Below, in pieces: positions 37,088 to 45,081 of a DNA stretch of 64,000 nt (position 1 is its first letter; every line of letters begins with the position of its first letter). The stretch comes from Halobacteriovorax sp. (GTDB taxonomy: Bacteria > Bdellovibrionota > Bacteriovoracia > Bacteriovoracales > Bacteriovoracaceae): contig PBIO01000009.1 of assembly GCA_002720865.1 (NCBI GenBank), positions 1 to 64,000 on the forward strand, in the 5' to 3' direction. The notes under the pieces were generated by a model. That model saw only the letters and a program-made list of their open reading frames with translations. It did not search any database and was not told where the DNA came from. Position numbers and translations under genes: made by a program.

Positions 37088-37459
37088 ATGGATGAAATCG
37101 AAATCGAATCAGAGATTAAAAAACTAAGGGATCAATGTGATGCCTATCTTGTGGTTCTTCCTCCTGATAACCGGGAGGCTTTAGCGGTTGTTGATCAAAT
37201 AAAATCTCAACTGGATAAGCTTCTCGATAAGTTTGAGGTAACCCAAAATATTGGTACTTCAAATCCACTTAGTCCTCGTGAACAGCAAGTTTTAAACCTG
37301 ATCGCGAAAGGGCATCCAAATAAAGAGATTGCCTTTCAGCTCTCCATTTCACCGAAGACAGTTCAATTCCATATTAAGTCCCTTTTCACTAAGTTAGAGG
37401 TGGGAAGTCGTACAGAGGCGGTCACAGCGGCCTTAAAGCTAGGTATCATCTCCCTTTGA
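37088..37459 (+). CDS. Small LuxR-type (GerE) helix-turn-helix regulator
   Basis: The 123-residue product has an N-terminal helical/coiled region (about 1-55) and a C-terminal LuxR/GerE DNA-binding domain: LSPREQQVLNLIAKGHPNKE, then ISPKTVQFHIKSLFTKLEV and SRTEAVTAALKLGII. No receiver or autoinducer domain is present, so the N-terminal helices may mediate dimerisation or partner binding. No Shine-Dalgarno sequence is visible before the ATG, which follows the T-run of the upstream terminator. It precedes the CpaF-like gene, and the dyad between them may be its site; that is a guess. Confidence 0.88.
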   Translation: MDEIEIESEIKKLRDQCDAYLVVLPPDNREALAVVDQIKSQLDKLLDKFEVTQNIGTSNPLSPREQQVLNLIAKGHPNKEIAFQLSISPKTVQFHIKSLFTKLEVGSRTEAVTAALKLGIISL

Positions 37460-37477
37460 TAACAATGACTTAAGCTT

Positions 37478-37500
37478 CACCCTAGGGAAATTCCTAGGTG
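37478..37500. promoter_or_regulatory. Dyad upstream of the CpaF-like gene
   Basis: CCTAGG occurs twice, at 37481-37486 and 37493-37498, within an imperfect dyad bounded by CAC and GTG (CACCCTAGGGAAATT, then CCTAGGTG). No U-tract follows, so it looks more like a protein-binding site than a terminator. Confidence 0.35.
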
Positions 37501-37580
37501 TTTCCAAGGGAATCTAGGGATACTCTGAGAACTGGGAATCCGGCACAATACAGGAAAGTAACCCCCAACAGGAGAGGCAA

Positions 37581-38561
37581 ATGAGCGCTTTTGGAAAACT
37601 TCAACATTTATATGAAAACAAAGATATTAGCGAAATTATCGTAGACAGGTTTGATGATGTTTATTGGGAAGAAAAAGGTAAAATTAATGAAGCTTCTGAC
37701 CTCTTTAAAGACGAAAAAGAAATATTTAAACTAATCGAATCACTGCTTGCTTCTGTGAATAGAAAAACTGACTCTATAAAAAATGGATTTGCCGATCTAC
37801 GCCTAGGCGACGGTACTAGAGTGGCCATTACCACGGCACCAATCTCAATTAATGGTCCAAGCTTAGTTATTCGTAAACTTCCTGAGAACTCAGTTAATTT
37901 TAAAAATTTAAAAGACTGGGAAGTATTAAATGAAGAAGGGCAGAGAATCTGTGAAGCGTTAATGAAAAGTGGAAAGAACGTTCTTTTGGCAGGAAATGCC
38001 GGTAGCGGAAAAACAACCATGGCCAATATTCTAATCGACGCCATCGATTCATCCTGGAGAGTTGTGACAGTAGAGAAAGTGGCTGAGCTTGATACAAAGA
38101 ATAGAAAAAGAACATTAAGGCTAGAGACTCCAACGGCCTGTCATACGGAATTAAATGATCTTATTAAAAAAGCTTCTCTAATGCGAGCTGACACTTTAGT
38201 AATCAATGAGTTTCTAGGCTCAGAAGTCTTCGAGGCCATTAAGCTAATGAGGGAAGGGTATTCTGTTCTAGGAACTATCGCCGCGGAAGGAGTAAGTGAT
38301 GCTCTTAAGAAGTGCGAGCTCTTTTGTTTAATGGGACAACTTGGTATTGGGATTAACGAAATAAAATATCATGTTCATAGTGGTATCGACGCTGTTATCT
38401 TTCAAGAACGCCTTGAGTCAGGAAAAAGAGTAATCTCTCATATTGCTACAGTTGATGGAATTTCAGATAGGGGAGAACCACTTCTAACAACTCTTTTTAG
38501 TTATGACGAAGCAGCTAAAGAGTTTTACACTACGGCCGAAGGTAAAAAGCTTATTTCTTAA
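37581..38561 (+). CDS. CpaF/TadA-like secretion ATPase, stand-alone and degenerate
   Basis: The 326-residue product matches the CpaF/VirB11 ATPase core. An N-terminal part contains NGFADLRLGDGTRVAI and the VIRKLPE linker. Walker A is GNAGSGKTTM (about residues 138-147), and the segment LNDLIKKASLMRADTLVINE replaces the usual arginine-rich LLRxALRMRPDRIxxGE. The His box normally ending TIHA reads GTIAAEG here, and Walker B GExRG reads NEFLG. The family powers type IV/Tad pilus assembly or type II/IV secretion. No other pilus gene is nearby, and the usual N-terminal extension of CpaF is short. It may be an accessory or regulatory ATPase. CAGGAGAGG precedes the ATG and a terminator follows. Confidence 0.85.
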   Translation: MSAFGKLQHLYENKDISEIIVDRFDDVYWEEKGKINEASDLFKDEKEIFKLIESLLASVNRKTDSIKNGFADLRLGDGTRVAITTAPISINGPSLVIRKLPENSVNFKNLKDWEVLNEEGQRICEALMKSGKNVLLAGNAGSGKTTMANILIDAIDSSWRVVTVEKVAELDTKNRKRTLRLETPTACHTELNDLIKKASLMRADTLVINEFLGSEVFEAIKLMREGYSVLGTIAAEGVSDALKKCELFCLMGQLGIGINEIKYHVHSGIDAVIFQERLESGKRVISHIATVDGISDRGEPLLTTLFSYDEAAKEFYTTAEGKKLIS

Positions 38562-38581
38562 GGGGTTAGGGCCCCTTTTTA
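38560..38581 (+). terminator. Rho-independent terminator after the CpaF-like gene
   Basis: AAGGGG (38560-38565) pairs with CCCCTT (38572-38577), and the stem runs into TTTTT. The left arm overlaps the stop codon region. Confidence 0.75.
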
Positions 38582-38687
38582 TTCCTCTTGTCTAAGAAAT
38601 GCTGATAGCGGTCATAGTGCACAAAGATGGTAAAATGGGGTTCTAAGTTATATAGTTTCCAGCAGTTAAAATAAATTGGAGCAAATT

Positions 38688-39713
38688 ATGAGTGGTAAAG
38701 AACGCTTTTCAGATACGATGGAACTTCCACCTGAAACGGTACAGCCAAATGTCTATCCTCTAAGTTGGGTTAGCGAAACCGAAAAGATGTAAGAGATCTT
38801 TAAGTCTTCGACTAGAGATTATTGGGACCCGGAATCACTTCCTTGGGATACCTTTGATGTCGATTCTTACTCTTGGGAAGAAAGAGAGTCTATCGCTTAC
38901 TGGTGGACAATTCTCTCTGTCTTTGATGCTTCAGCACCTCCCGTTTTCGCAGAGGCCTTAATTAAATGTTACGAGGTTCACGAAGAAGATCCTGTGAGAA
39001 GATGTTTCTTCTCTGTGGTTAGAGACGAGCAGAACCATGAAATTGTTTGCGGAAAATTCATTACAAAACTTTTAGATCATACGGACCCACTTACTTACGA
39101 GCCAAAAACTGAAATTGGTAAACGTTGTAAGAAAAATGCCCAGTGGCTTTATTTCAATGGAGGCCGTTATTGGACAGGTTATAGAAAGGCTGTTCCAAAG
39201 TATTCTTTAGCCGTACTTTTTAGTTCTTTTTTAATGGGAGAAATTGCTTCTTCAACTATTTTCCACCAGATGGCCAACGGTTGTAGTGAGCCGGTTTTTC
39301 AAGAAGCTTTTAAGAATATTGGAAAAGACGAAGGCCGCCACATGGCCATTTGTATGAGTTTAATGGAAAGAGATTATCCAAAACTTGATGTCTCTGACGT
39401 ACCCACAATCACAAAACAGATTAGGGCAGGGTACTTATTTCTCTCAGGAATTCTTTTTGAACCACCAGAAGACTTTTGGGATATCCCAAAAGACTTTATT
39501 CCTGCTCAAAGAGATGCTGAAGAGATCGCTAGAAATGCTGGCTTTGGAATTCCAACTTACGATGAAAAGAAGGAAAATTGGAGAACAGCCATTTTAAATC
39601 TTAAAGGAGTTCTTGATAAGTACAATATTCCATTCCCTGCTATTCCTGAAGTTGGTATTACAGGCGAAGAGATTAGTGATGTCGACATGGAAGACATAAT
39701 TCCAGTTTTCTAA
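38688..39713 (+). pseudogene. Ferritin-fold (R2-like) diiron oxidase, interrupted by an in-frame TAA
   Basis: Translation from ATG 38688 (GGAG 9 bases upstream) gives 34 codons, then TAA at 38790-38792. The same frame continues without a further stop to 39713, so the full gene would be 341 residues. Both sides read as one protein (PLSWVSETEKM, stop, EIFKSSTRDYWDPESLPW). The diiron ligands of the R2/ferritin-like fold are all present after the stop: FAEAL (Glu), RDEQNH (Glu and His), LMGEIAS (Glu) and KDEGRH (Glu and His). Restart at GTG 38994 would lose the first Glu. Family members use O2 at a diiron site for radical generation or oxygenation. The next gene encodes a matching electron donor. 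A single base change (TTA Leu to TAA) would explain the stop; sequencing error or readthrough are alternatives. Confidence 0.72.
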
Positions 39714-39719
39714 GAAGTT

Positions 39720-40736
39720 ATGACTAAGACTGTAAAACTTTATCCATCTGAAAAAGAAATTCCTATAGAGGAAGGGCAAACTGTTTTAACCGCTTTAGAA
39801 AAGGCTGGGCTAGTGCTTCCTAATAATTGTCGTGCCGGTGCCTGCGGTGAATGTAAAATAAAAGTTAGAAGTGGAGAGTTTGACCAGGGACTTGTTCTTG
39901 ATATGGCCTTGAGCCCGAGTGAGCGTGAAGAAGGTTATGGTCTTATGTGCATGGCCAAGCTTCAAAGCGATGTTCTTGAGATAGAGTTTAGTGATGAAGA
40001 AGGTGGGGTGAAACTTTTTCCACCGAAAGAGAATATGCGTTTTGTTCTTCTTGAAAAAAGCATGTCCACTCATAATATAGTGAAGCTTAGACTAAGACCT
40101 CTTGGTAGAGAGCCTATGAGGTTTTGGCCAGGTCAGTATATTAGTATTAACGATATTGATGGAAAAAGACCTAAACGCCATTACTCCATTGGAAATATTC
40201 CAAACTCTGATAATGAAGTCATTCTTTATATAACAAAAGTAGAAGAAGGAAAGACTAGTGGTTGGGTTCATGAAGACTTAAAGGTCGGTGAGTCCGTAGT
40301 TGTTGATGGTCCTTATGGAACTTTTATAGGCGATCCAACGGCCGATACTCCAGTTCTTTGCTTAGCTTCTGGATCAGGTCTTGCGCCAATTACTTCTCTT
40401 GCTTCAGCCGCTCTATTAAGAGGGGGCTTTAGAAAGCCGGCGACAATTTTATTTTCGGCAAGAACTGAAAATGATCTTTTTGAAACAGGGCTTTTTAAAT
40501 ATCTTTCAAGCAAGTTTAGAAACTTTAAATTTAGATACACCTTAACCGGTGATGAAAACACGGAAGGCCTAAAAGGTCGTATTCCAGAGATTCTCCCGGA
40601 GCTCTATCCGGACCTTTCAAACTATAGCGTCTATATCGCAGGCAATCCTGATTTTGTAAGGGACTGCCAGGCCAAAGTTAAGGAACTAGGTGGTAAAGAC
40701 GAACTTATCCATGTGGAAGGATTCTTTAATCAGTAA
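39720..40736 (+). CDS. Ferredoxin-FNR type oxygenase reductase (2Fe-2S, FAD, NAD(P)H)
   Basis: The 338-residue product has an N-terminal plant-type ferredoxin domain with cluster ligands in CRAGACGECKIKV and a fourth Cys in GLMCMAK. A flavin domain follows, with PGQYISIN and KRHYSIGN (the RxYS FAD motif is here RHYS), and then a nucleotide domain with LASGSGLAPITSLA. This is the architecture of reductases that pass electrons from NAD(P)H to non-heme diiron or Rieske oxygenases. It lies 6 bases after the diiron gene and is surely its partner. It ends just before a hairpin and a REP-like element. Confidence 0.92.
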   Translation: MTKTVKLYPSEKEIPIEEGQTVLTALEKAGLVLPNNCRAGACGECKIKVRSGEFDQGLVLDMALSPSEREEGYGLMCMAKLQSDVLEIEFSDEEGGVKLFPPKENMRFVLLEKSMSTHNIVKLRLRPLGREPMRFWPGQYISINDIDGKRPKRHYSIGNIPNSDNEVILYITKVEEGKTSGWVHEDLKVGESVVVDGPYGTFIGDPTADTPVLCLASGSGLAPITSLASAALLRGGFRKPATILFSARTENDLFETGLFKYLSSKFRNFKFRYTLTGDENTEGLKGRIPEILPELYPDLSNYSVYIAGNPDFVRDCQAKVKELGGKDELIHVEGFFNQ

Positions 40737-40768
40737 CCTTTTGGCCTGACTCAGTGAGTCCCAAAAGG
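40737..40768 (+). terminator. Hairpin after the reductase gene
   Basis: CCTTTTGG (40737-40744) pairs with CCAAAAGG (40761-40768), with an inner stem GACTC/GAGTC (40748-40752, 40756-40760). The right arm is the start of a REP-like element that ends in TTTTT, so the two together can terminate transcription. Confidence 0.6.
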
Positions 40769-40784
40769 TACCTGGTACCTTTTT
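40760..40784 (+). repeat. REP-like palindrome, copy 3
   Basis: CCCAAAAGGTACCTGG followed by TACCTTTTT. AAAAGGTAC and GTACCTTTT form a perfect 9-bp stem around CTG. It is 22 of 24 bases identical to copy 1 next to the transposase. Confidence 0.78.
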
Positions 40785-40882
40785 ATTTATGAAAAAACGG
40801 GGGCTTATCTTGGCATAATCCTTGCTCTTTAATGGCCTGAAACAAGTCATGGAGACTTTTAATTACTAATAAGGATATGAGA

Positions 40883-41803
40883 ATGAGAATAGGAATTATC
40901 GCAGCACTACTACTATCAGCCCCTTTATTAGGAGCAGAAAAAATTCACGAAGTAAAAAAGGGAGAGACGCTTTCTGGTATTACTAAAGAGAATTTAGGTG
41001 CACCGATTTACGGAAATGATGGAAACCTTCAAAAACTATTAACCGCCAATAAGGAAATAACCAATCCTGATTTAATCTTGATTAATCAAAAGATCGCGAT
41101 TCCTTTTCTAGGAGATACAAATACTTCTGATGAAGTTAATTTAGAATTAGCAGCGACATTGAAAAATAAATTAACTGGAACACTTCAAAGCGCTTCCGCT
41201 GAAAAATCGAAATGGGATTTTGCCTTAGATGCAAGAGCTTTTGTAACCACACTCGGAGTTCAAAAGAAAAGTACTGCGCTAACCAAAACAGTTAATTCAG
41301 ACTTAAGCTTTGGTGCTACAGGTAATATCTATTTAGAGGGAACTGATTGGTATCAGGCCCGCCTTGAGTTAGGGATAGATAAGATAAAGTATAAGCAAAA
41401 AAATATTGCCGTTAAGCAAGATGGAGAAAATCTCGCTTCCGCAATTCTTGGAAATGAGTTTCTCTATAAAAATCAAATTTTAATAGGACTCTACGGGGGT
41501 CTAAAAGAAAGATTAGTAGCGAATAAGCTAACAGATATAGAACTTAGCTTAGAAAAAAAGGCCATTGCCCAAGTGGGACTAGGGACAGCCTTTATTCTAA
41601 GTGAATTAGGCAAAAATAAAATGGCCTTAGAGTTAAGTGGGAATCTTCTTCTAGAAAACTCAGGACGAGAATTTGGAGCCGAAATTAGTATTATTAGATC
41701 ACGAACAACAATAAGTCCTTTTTTAAATTATACGACTTTCGATACTATCGCTGGACAACAGGATAATTTGGGGACTGGAATTAACTTGTCTTATCAACTT
41801 TAA
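40883..41803 (+). CDS. Exported LysM-domain protein with beta-barrel-like C-terminus
   Basis: The product is 306 residues from ATG 40883, which has AAGGAT at proper spacing; ATG 40877 is too close to it. A signal peptide (IGIIAALLLSAPLLGA) is followed by a LysM domain (about 20-75: HEVKKGETLSGITKENLG through LILINQKIAIP), which binds peptidoglycan glycan chains. The rest (about 105-306) alternates polar and hydrophobic residues with regular strands ending SYQL, resembling a small outer-membrane barrel. It may link peptidoglycan and outer membrane. It sits between two REP-like elements. Confidence 0.8.
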   Translation: MRIGIIAALLLSAPLLGAEKIHEVKKGETLSGITKENLGAPIYGNDGNLQKLLTANKEITNPDLILINQKIAIPFLGDTNTSDEVNLELAATLKNKLTGTLQSASAEKSKWDFALDARAFVTTLGVQKKSTALTKTVNSDLSFGATGNIYLEGTDWYQARLELGIDKIKYKQKNIAVKQDGENLASAILGNEFLYKNQILIGLYGGLKERLVANKLTDIELSLEKKAIAQVGLGTAFILSELGKNKMALELSGNLLLENSGREFGAEISIIRSRTTISPFLNYTTFDTIAGQQDNLGTGINLSYQL

Positions 41804-41816
41804 TGACACGATAGGT

Positions 41817-41840
41817 CCCAAAAGGTAACTGGCACCTATT
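41817..41840 (+). repeat. REP-like palindrome, copy 4, at a gene end
   Basis: CCCAAAAGGTAACTGG followed by CACCTATT, flanked by AGGT so that ATAGGT (41811-41816) can pair with ACCTAT. It lies between convergent genes and contributes the stop codon of the minus-strand gene ending at 41836. It is 20 of 24 bases identical to copy 1. Confidence 0.68.
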
Positions 41841-42945
41841 TTTTTATAGCAGAGTGCTTGATTCGAATCCTATCTTCAACGTGATTGCCAGCAAAGAGGT
41901 TATCACAATCGGGGGTAGGATTTCCATTGGCGAAAGAAACAGTTCCTTGTAAATAGTTAAGGCAAGTTTTTGAGTAATGATCAATATACTCTGGAAAATT
42001 CTTTTTAAAGTATTTAATCAAGGTGTTCTTCTTTCCATTATCAATAAGTGAAAAAAGTTTTCCCGGAAGAGGGTCTAGTTTTTTAAGTTTGTTTAAAACT
42101 TTTACTCTGCGATTAAAATTCTGCCCTAGCTCTTTAATTGTATTCCAAGAAGCATTTAGCTTATTCCCTGGAACCGGGCTTCCTAAAAAGTAAGATGTAT
42201 AATAGAAATCCATCCATTCTTGAGACAAGTCACCACGAGATTTAAGTAGGGCGAAAGCGTAATCTTGCTTAAGGCCCGGGCCTCTAATAAGAGCTTGATG
42301 AACTATGGGTCTTAATGATTTCCAGCATTCTTTTCCAACTAAGTTATTTAAAACTTTTTTGAGTTTATCCTCTTCTTCCATACGAAGAGGTTCTGTTACG
42401 AGTGAGAAAATTTCTGATTGAATCCAAGGTTTTTTACAGTGATAAAGAGCGTAGTCGTCGTGTCCAATAACTGAAAGGAATGGAGTTATATTAGATTTTG
42501 GGTCTTTTTGCCTAAGGATAATTGAAAGTTTCTTGGCCAGCTCTCCATCCTGCCTTTGAGTAGAGTACCAAAAGCCCATTAAATCCGACTTACAGGATTT
42601 TCCTAAACAGTCATCTAAGTAATGAAGTGCAAACTCTTTTCTTTTATGCTGAAAATAGGAATCTTTTTGAAGGGTGGGCCAGCGGTTAAGATTTTCAATA
42701 TAGTCAAAGTTGATCTTATTAAAGGCTTTTGTCCTAAGCTGTTCTTTAATAAAACCTACGGACATATTGTTGACCATTTCTCTCCACTGCTTCTTTCTTT
42801 CTGCGGGCCTTACATCAAGTGCATGATCTAAAAACTCTTTATAAGACTTATTCGCCTCAAGGACTTCTAAGTCTTTGATATCGTAAAGAGAAGCACTAGT
42901 ATAAGTGCAAAAGAAAAGGGAGAGAATCATCCATAATTTACCCAT
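41836..42945 (-). CDS. Exported helical protein of unknown function
   Basis: The product is 369 residues from ATG 42945. A longer reading from TTG 42981 would put the promoter -35 box inside the gene and hide the signal peptide GKLWMILSLFFCTYTSA. The mature protein is predicted almost all helical and basic, with Cys in DDCLGKSCKSD, HCKKPW, KECWKS and TPDCDNLF, possibly solenoid-like. I recognise no family. A good promoter places the transcription start at or next to the ATG. Its last two codons and stop are provided by a REP-like element. Confidence 0.72.
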   Translation of the reverse strand: MGKLWMILSLFFCTYTSASLYDIKDLEVLEANKSYKEFLDHALDVRPAERKKQWREMVNNMSVGFIKEQLRTKAFNKINFDYIENLNRWPTLQKDSYFQHKRKEFALHYLDDCLGKSCKSDLMGFWYSTQRQDGELAKKLSIILRQKDPKSNITPFLSVIGHDDYALYHCKKPWIQSEIFSLVTEPLRMEEEDKLKKVLNNLVGKECWKSLRPIVHQALIRGPGLKQDYAFALLKSRGDLSQEWMDFYYTSYFLGSPVPGNKLNASWNTIKELGQNFNRRVKVLNKLKKLDPLPGKLFSLIDNGKKNTLIKYFKKNFPEYIDHYSKTCLNYLQGTVSFANGNPTPDCDNLFAGNHVEDRIRIKHSAIKK

Positions 42946-42951
42946 GAATCT

Positions 42952-42981
42952 ATTGTAAAGGGCCAATGGACGCGTCGTCAA
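42952..42981 (-). promoter_or_regulatory. Sigma-70-type promoter giving a leaderless transcript
   Basis: On the minus strand TTGACG (42981-42976), an 18-base spacer and TACAAT (42957-42952) are followed 6 bases later by the ATG at 42945. The expected transcription start coincides with the start codon, and no Shine-Dalgarno sequence is present. Confidence 0.6.
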
Positions 42982-43029
42982 ATATTGAGTTTTATTGAAT
43001 TTATCCGATAAGTGTTACGGAGCAGAACT

Positions 43030-43317
43030 ATGGCCAATGCAGCAAAAAAGAAAAATTCTGAGGATCAGCAAAAGCGTGAGCAGCAAAGGCAAGCCGAGCG
43101 TGAGCAATGGCAGCAAGAGTTTATTGCTAGACAAAACTTTATGCAGAGTCAGATGGAGCATAGAAGAGAGCTTAGAAAGCTTCCTAAGTCAGCCCTTATT
43201 TTTATAGGTTTCTTAGCTTTAGTCTTTAGTGCTTCTGTGGTTCTTTTTTTAATGAGCTTTAATCCGGCCACAAGTTCGATAGTAGATAAAGTTATGTCAT
43301 TTTTTAAGTTTTATTAA
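43030..43317 (+). CDS. Small membrane protein with Gln/Glu/Arg-rich coiled coil
   Basis: The product is 95 residues from ATG 43030, with GGAG 9 bases upstream; the longer reading from TTG 43012 would include the ribosome-binding site. Residues 1-50 are a highly charged helical stretch (EDQQKREQQRQAEREQWQQE), likely a coiled coil. A single membrane helix follows (ALIFIGFLALVFSASVVLFLMSF) and then a short tail. It overlaps the convergent gene by 4 bases. Function unknown. Confidence 0.7.
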   Translation: MANAAKKKNSEDQQKREQQRQAEREQWQQEFIARQNFMQSQMEHRRELRKLPKSALIFIGFLALVFSASVVLFLMSFNPATSSIVDKVMSFFKFY

Positions 43318-44069
43318 ATTCTAGGCCAATTCAGCTCTTCAATTAAATTATCCCTAATTTGAATTCCTAGTTGAGAAAAAGGAATAACAATAAAATTGGC
43401 GAGCATTTGATTAAAATGTGCTGGAGTCACTTCTCCAACATCCATTCCTGTATAGTAACTGATATTTTGTTGATCAACCTGAACTTTAAGAACAGGAATT
43501 CCGTGGCAGTCATCACAAGTCAAAAGATAACTCCTATACCGAACATCATTTTGAATATCTTCGTAAATATTTATATGAAACCCTTTAATTTGTAAGAAAG
43601 AGTCAAATTTAAAGGGTAGTGTACGAAGATCATTTGTAATGGCAAAGCTAAAATGATCAAAATAGAACTCTAATTTTTGACCATGCTTATTCTCAGGTAG
43701 ATTAAAACTTAAAAATCTTTCAAGGCTAAGGGGACTTAGATTTTTACCGGTTCTAACTAACTTAAAAGAGCCAGCGAATTGATTTGAGGACTGGACTCTT
43801 AATGTTTGTGAAATCTTTCCTTCCATAATTTGGGTTTCAAGACAGAATTTTAATTCTCTTCTTGAGTGGGGAACGGATAGATTATTGAACTTAATTAACT
43901 GGCATTTTTCACTGAGCTTAAAAATCTGACTTTTTTGAAGAACTTGAAACATATAGGATTTCATTTCTCTAAAAAGGATGGAGTTTATATTTGTCTGGCT
44001 AGGAAGCTCATTTGGAATCGAAGCTGATAAAGAAGTAGAGAAGAGAAGTAAAACTAAAAAGACCTTCAT
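43314..44069 (-). CDS. Exported protein of unknown function (third gene of unit)
   Basis: The 251-residue product has a signal peptide (KVFLVLLLFSTSLSAS) and a mixed alpha/beta mature part with Cys in EKCQLIKF, KFCLETQI and LLTCDDCHG. SLERFLSFNLPE recalls TFQRFFSFSVLQ in the preceding gene, so the two may be distant relatives. It starts with ATG overlapping the upstream stop by 4 bases, implying translational coupling. No known family recognised. Confidence 0.7.
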   Translation of the reverse strand: MKVFLVLLLFSTSLSASIPNELPSQTNINSILFREMKSYMFQVLQKSQIFKLSEKCQLIKFNNLSVPHSRRELKFCLETQIMEGKISQTLRVQSSNQFAGSFKLVRTGKNLSPLSLERFLSFNLPENKHGQKLEFYFDHFSFAITNDLRTLPFKFDSFLQIKGFHINIYEDIQNDVRYRSYLLTCDDCHGIPVLKVQVDQQNISYYTGMDVGEVTPAHFNQMLANFIVIPFSQLGIQIRDNLIEELNWPRI

Positions 44070-45079
44070 TCTTTTGGCCTATTATCGATAACCTTTAATA
44101 AGCCTTCTTCAATTGATTTTATATATTCTTGTATTAGGTTTCTGACTAAGTTGAGATCCGTATTGCTAAGTAATCTTGTGAAGGTCAGCCTTAGCTCATC
44201 TAGGAACCTTGAGTTTTGAACACCGGTTGCTTGAAATTCTGTCGTTGGAAAAATCCAGTTATGCCATTTGATAAAGTCTGCCAATCTCGCAATGGTTCCT
44301 TGCAATACGCTAAAAGAAAAAAATCTTTGAAAAGTTGCCGCTGCAATAGGGGTGTTGTCGGAGTTTAAATAAACAAAAGGTGAAACACCACTATTATTGG
44401 CAATGACTTTTAAGGCATAGGACGCGCGGCCGCGGTTCATAGACCATTGAGAGTGCTTTCTGGTATAGCTAACATTGTAGCCATAAAAGGTATAGATAAC
44501 TCGGCTTTGCTCATTACTAAATGAATAAGTGGCGTTCATAAAGCGTTGTTCTCTAATAAAAAACTCGGCAATCTTACCATTCACCGTTCTTCTGATTGTT
44601 AGCCTAAATAGCTCCACATCATCCCAAGCAAGTAGTCTATAGAGTTTTGAGGTTTCATTCTTTTTAAGATCAAAACTTCTTTCACCTTTAAAGAATTGCT
44701 TTTTTGAGATGGGAGCAAGCTCTGTACCAGTTGTAACGACTAGCTCTTTTAGATTAAGCTGGTCTTTACATCCAGTATAATAGGCTGATTCAGAAAGGGT
44801 ATTTTCTGAGAGATTAAAGTTCATTTGAACTTTAGCTAAAACTTCGCCGCCAGGTATATCTGACCAAAGACAATTTACATTTGTATGACTTTTATAAGAG
44901 GCATGGTAGCCGCTCTTATGGACGATATAATTCTTTGATAGTTCTGAGATCTTTAATTGTAGTGGGCCTCTGAACTCTTTGATGAGATCATCAACTCCAA
45001 AGGCTACTCTAGGTAACTTTGGAGCAGCCAATAAGCTTGTGCTCGCAAGTAAAAATATTAAGGAGCAAAGCAGCTTCAA
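44066..45079 (-). CDS. Exported protein of unknown function (second gene of unit)
   Basis: The 337-residue product starts with TTG, preceded by AGGAG at 45083-45087, and has the signal peptide KLLCSLIFLLASTSLLA. The mature part is beta-rich (about 30-240) and ends in a long helix (LVRNLIQEYIKSIEEGLLKV). Two Cys (NVNCLWSDI, YTGCKDQ) may pair. It lies 2 bases after the secretin-like gene and overlaps the next by 4 bases, so all three are one operon and possibly one envelope complex. No known family recognised. Confidence 0.7.
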   Translation of the reverse strand: MKLLCSLIFLLASTSLLAAPKLPRVAFGVDDLIKEFRGPLQLKISELSKNYIVHKSGYHASYKSHTNVNCLWSDIPGGEVLAKVQMNFNLSENTLSESAYYTGCKDQLNLKELVVTTGTELAPISKKQFFKGERSFDLKKNETSKLYRLLAWDDVELFRLTIRRTVNGKIAEFFIREQRFMNATYSFSNEQSRVIYTFYGYNVSYTRKHSQWSMNRGRASYALKVIANNSGVSPFVYLNSDNTPIAAATFQRFFSFSVLQGTIARLADFIKWHNWIFPTTEFQATGVQNSRFLDELRLTFTRLLSNTDLNLVRNLIQEYIKSIEEGLLKVIDNRPKE

Positions 45080-45081
45080 TC

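Noticed and set aside
38994-39713. Diiron protein as an intact 239-residue gene starting at GTG
   Set aside because: It would lack the first metal ligand and the first helix, and the upstream frame clearly encodes the missing part with a good ribosome-binding site.
42995-43207. 70-residue plus-strand frame overlapping the coiled-coil membrane protein
   Set aside because: The other frame has a properly spaced GGAG, a coiled coil and a membrane helix; this one has no coherent features.
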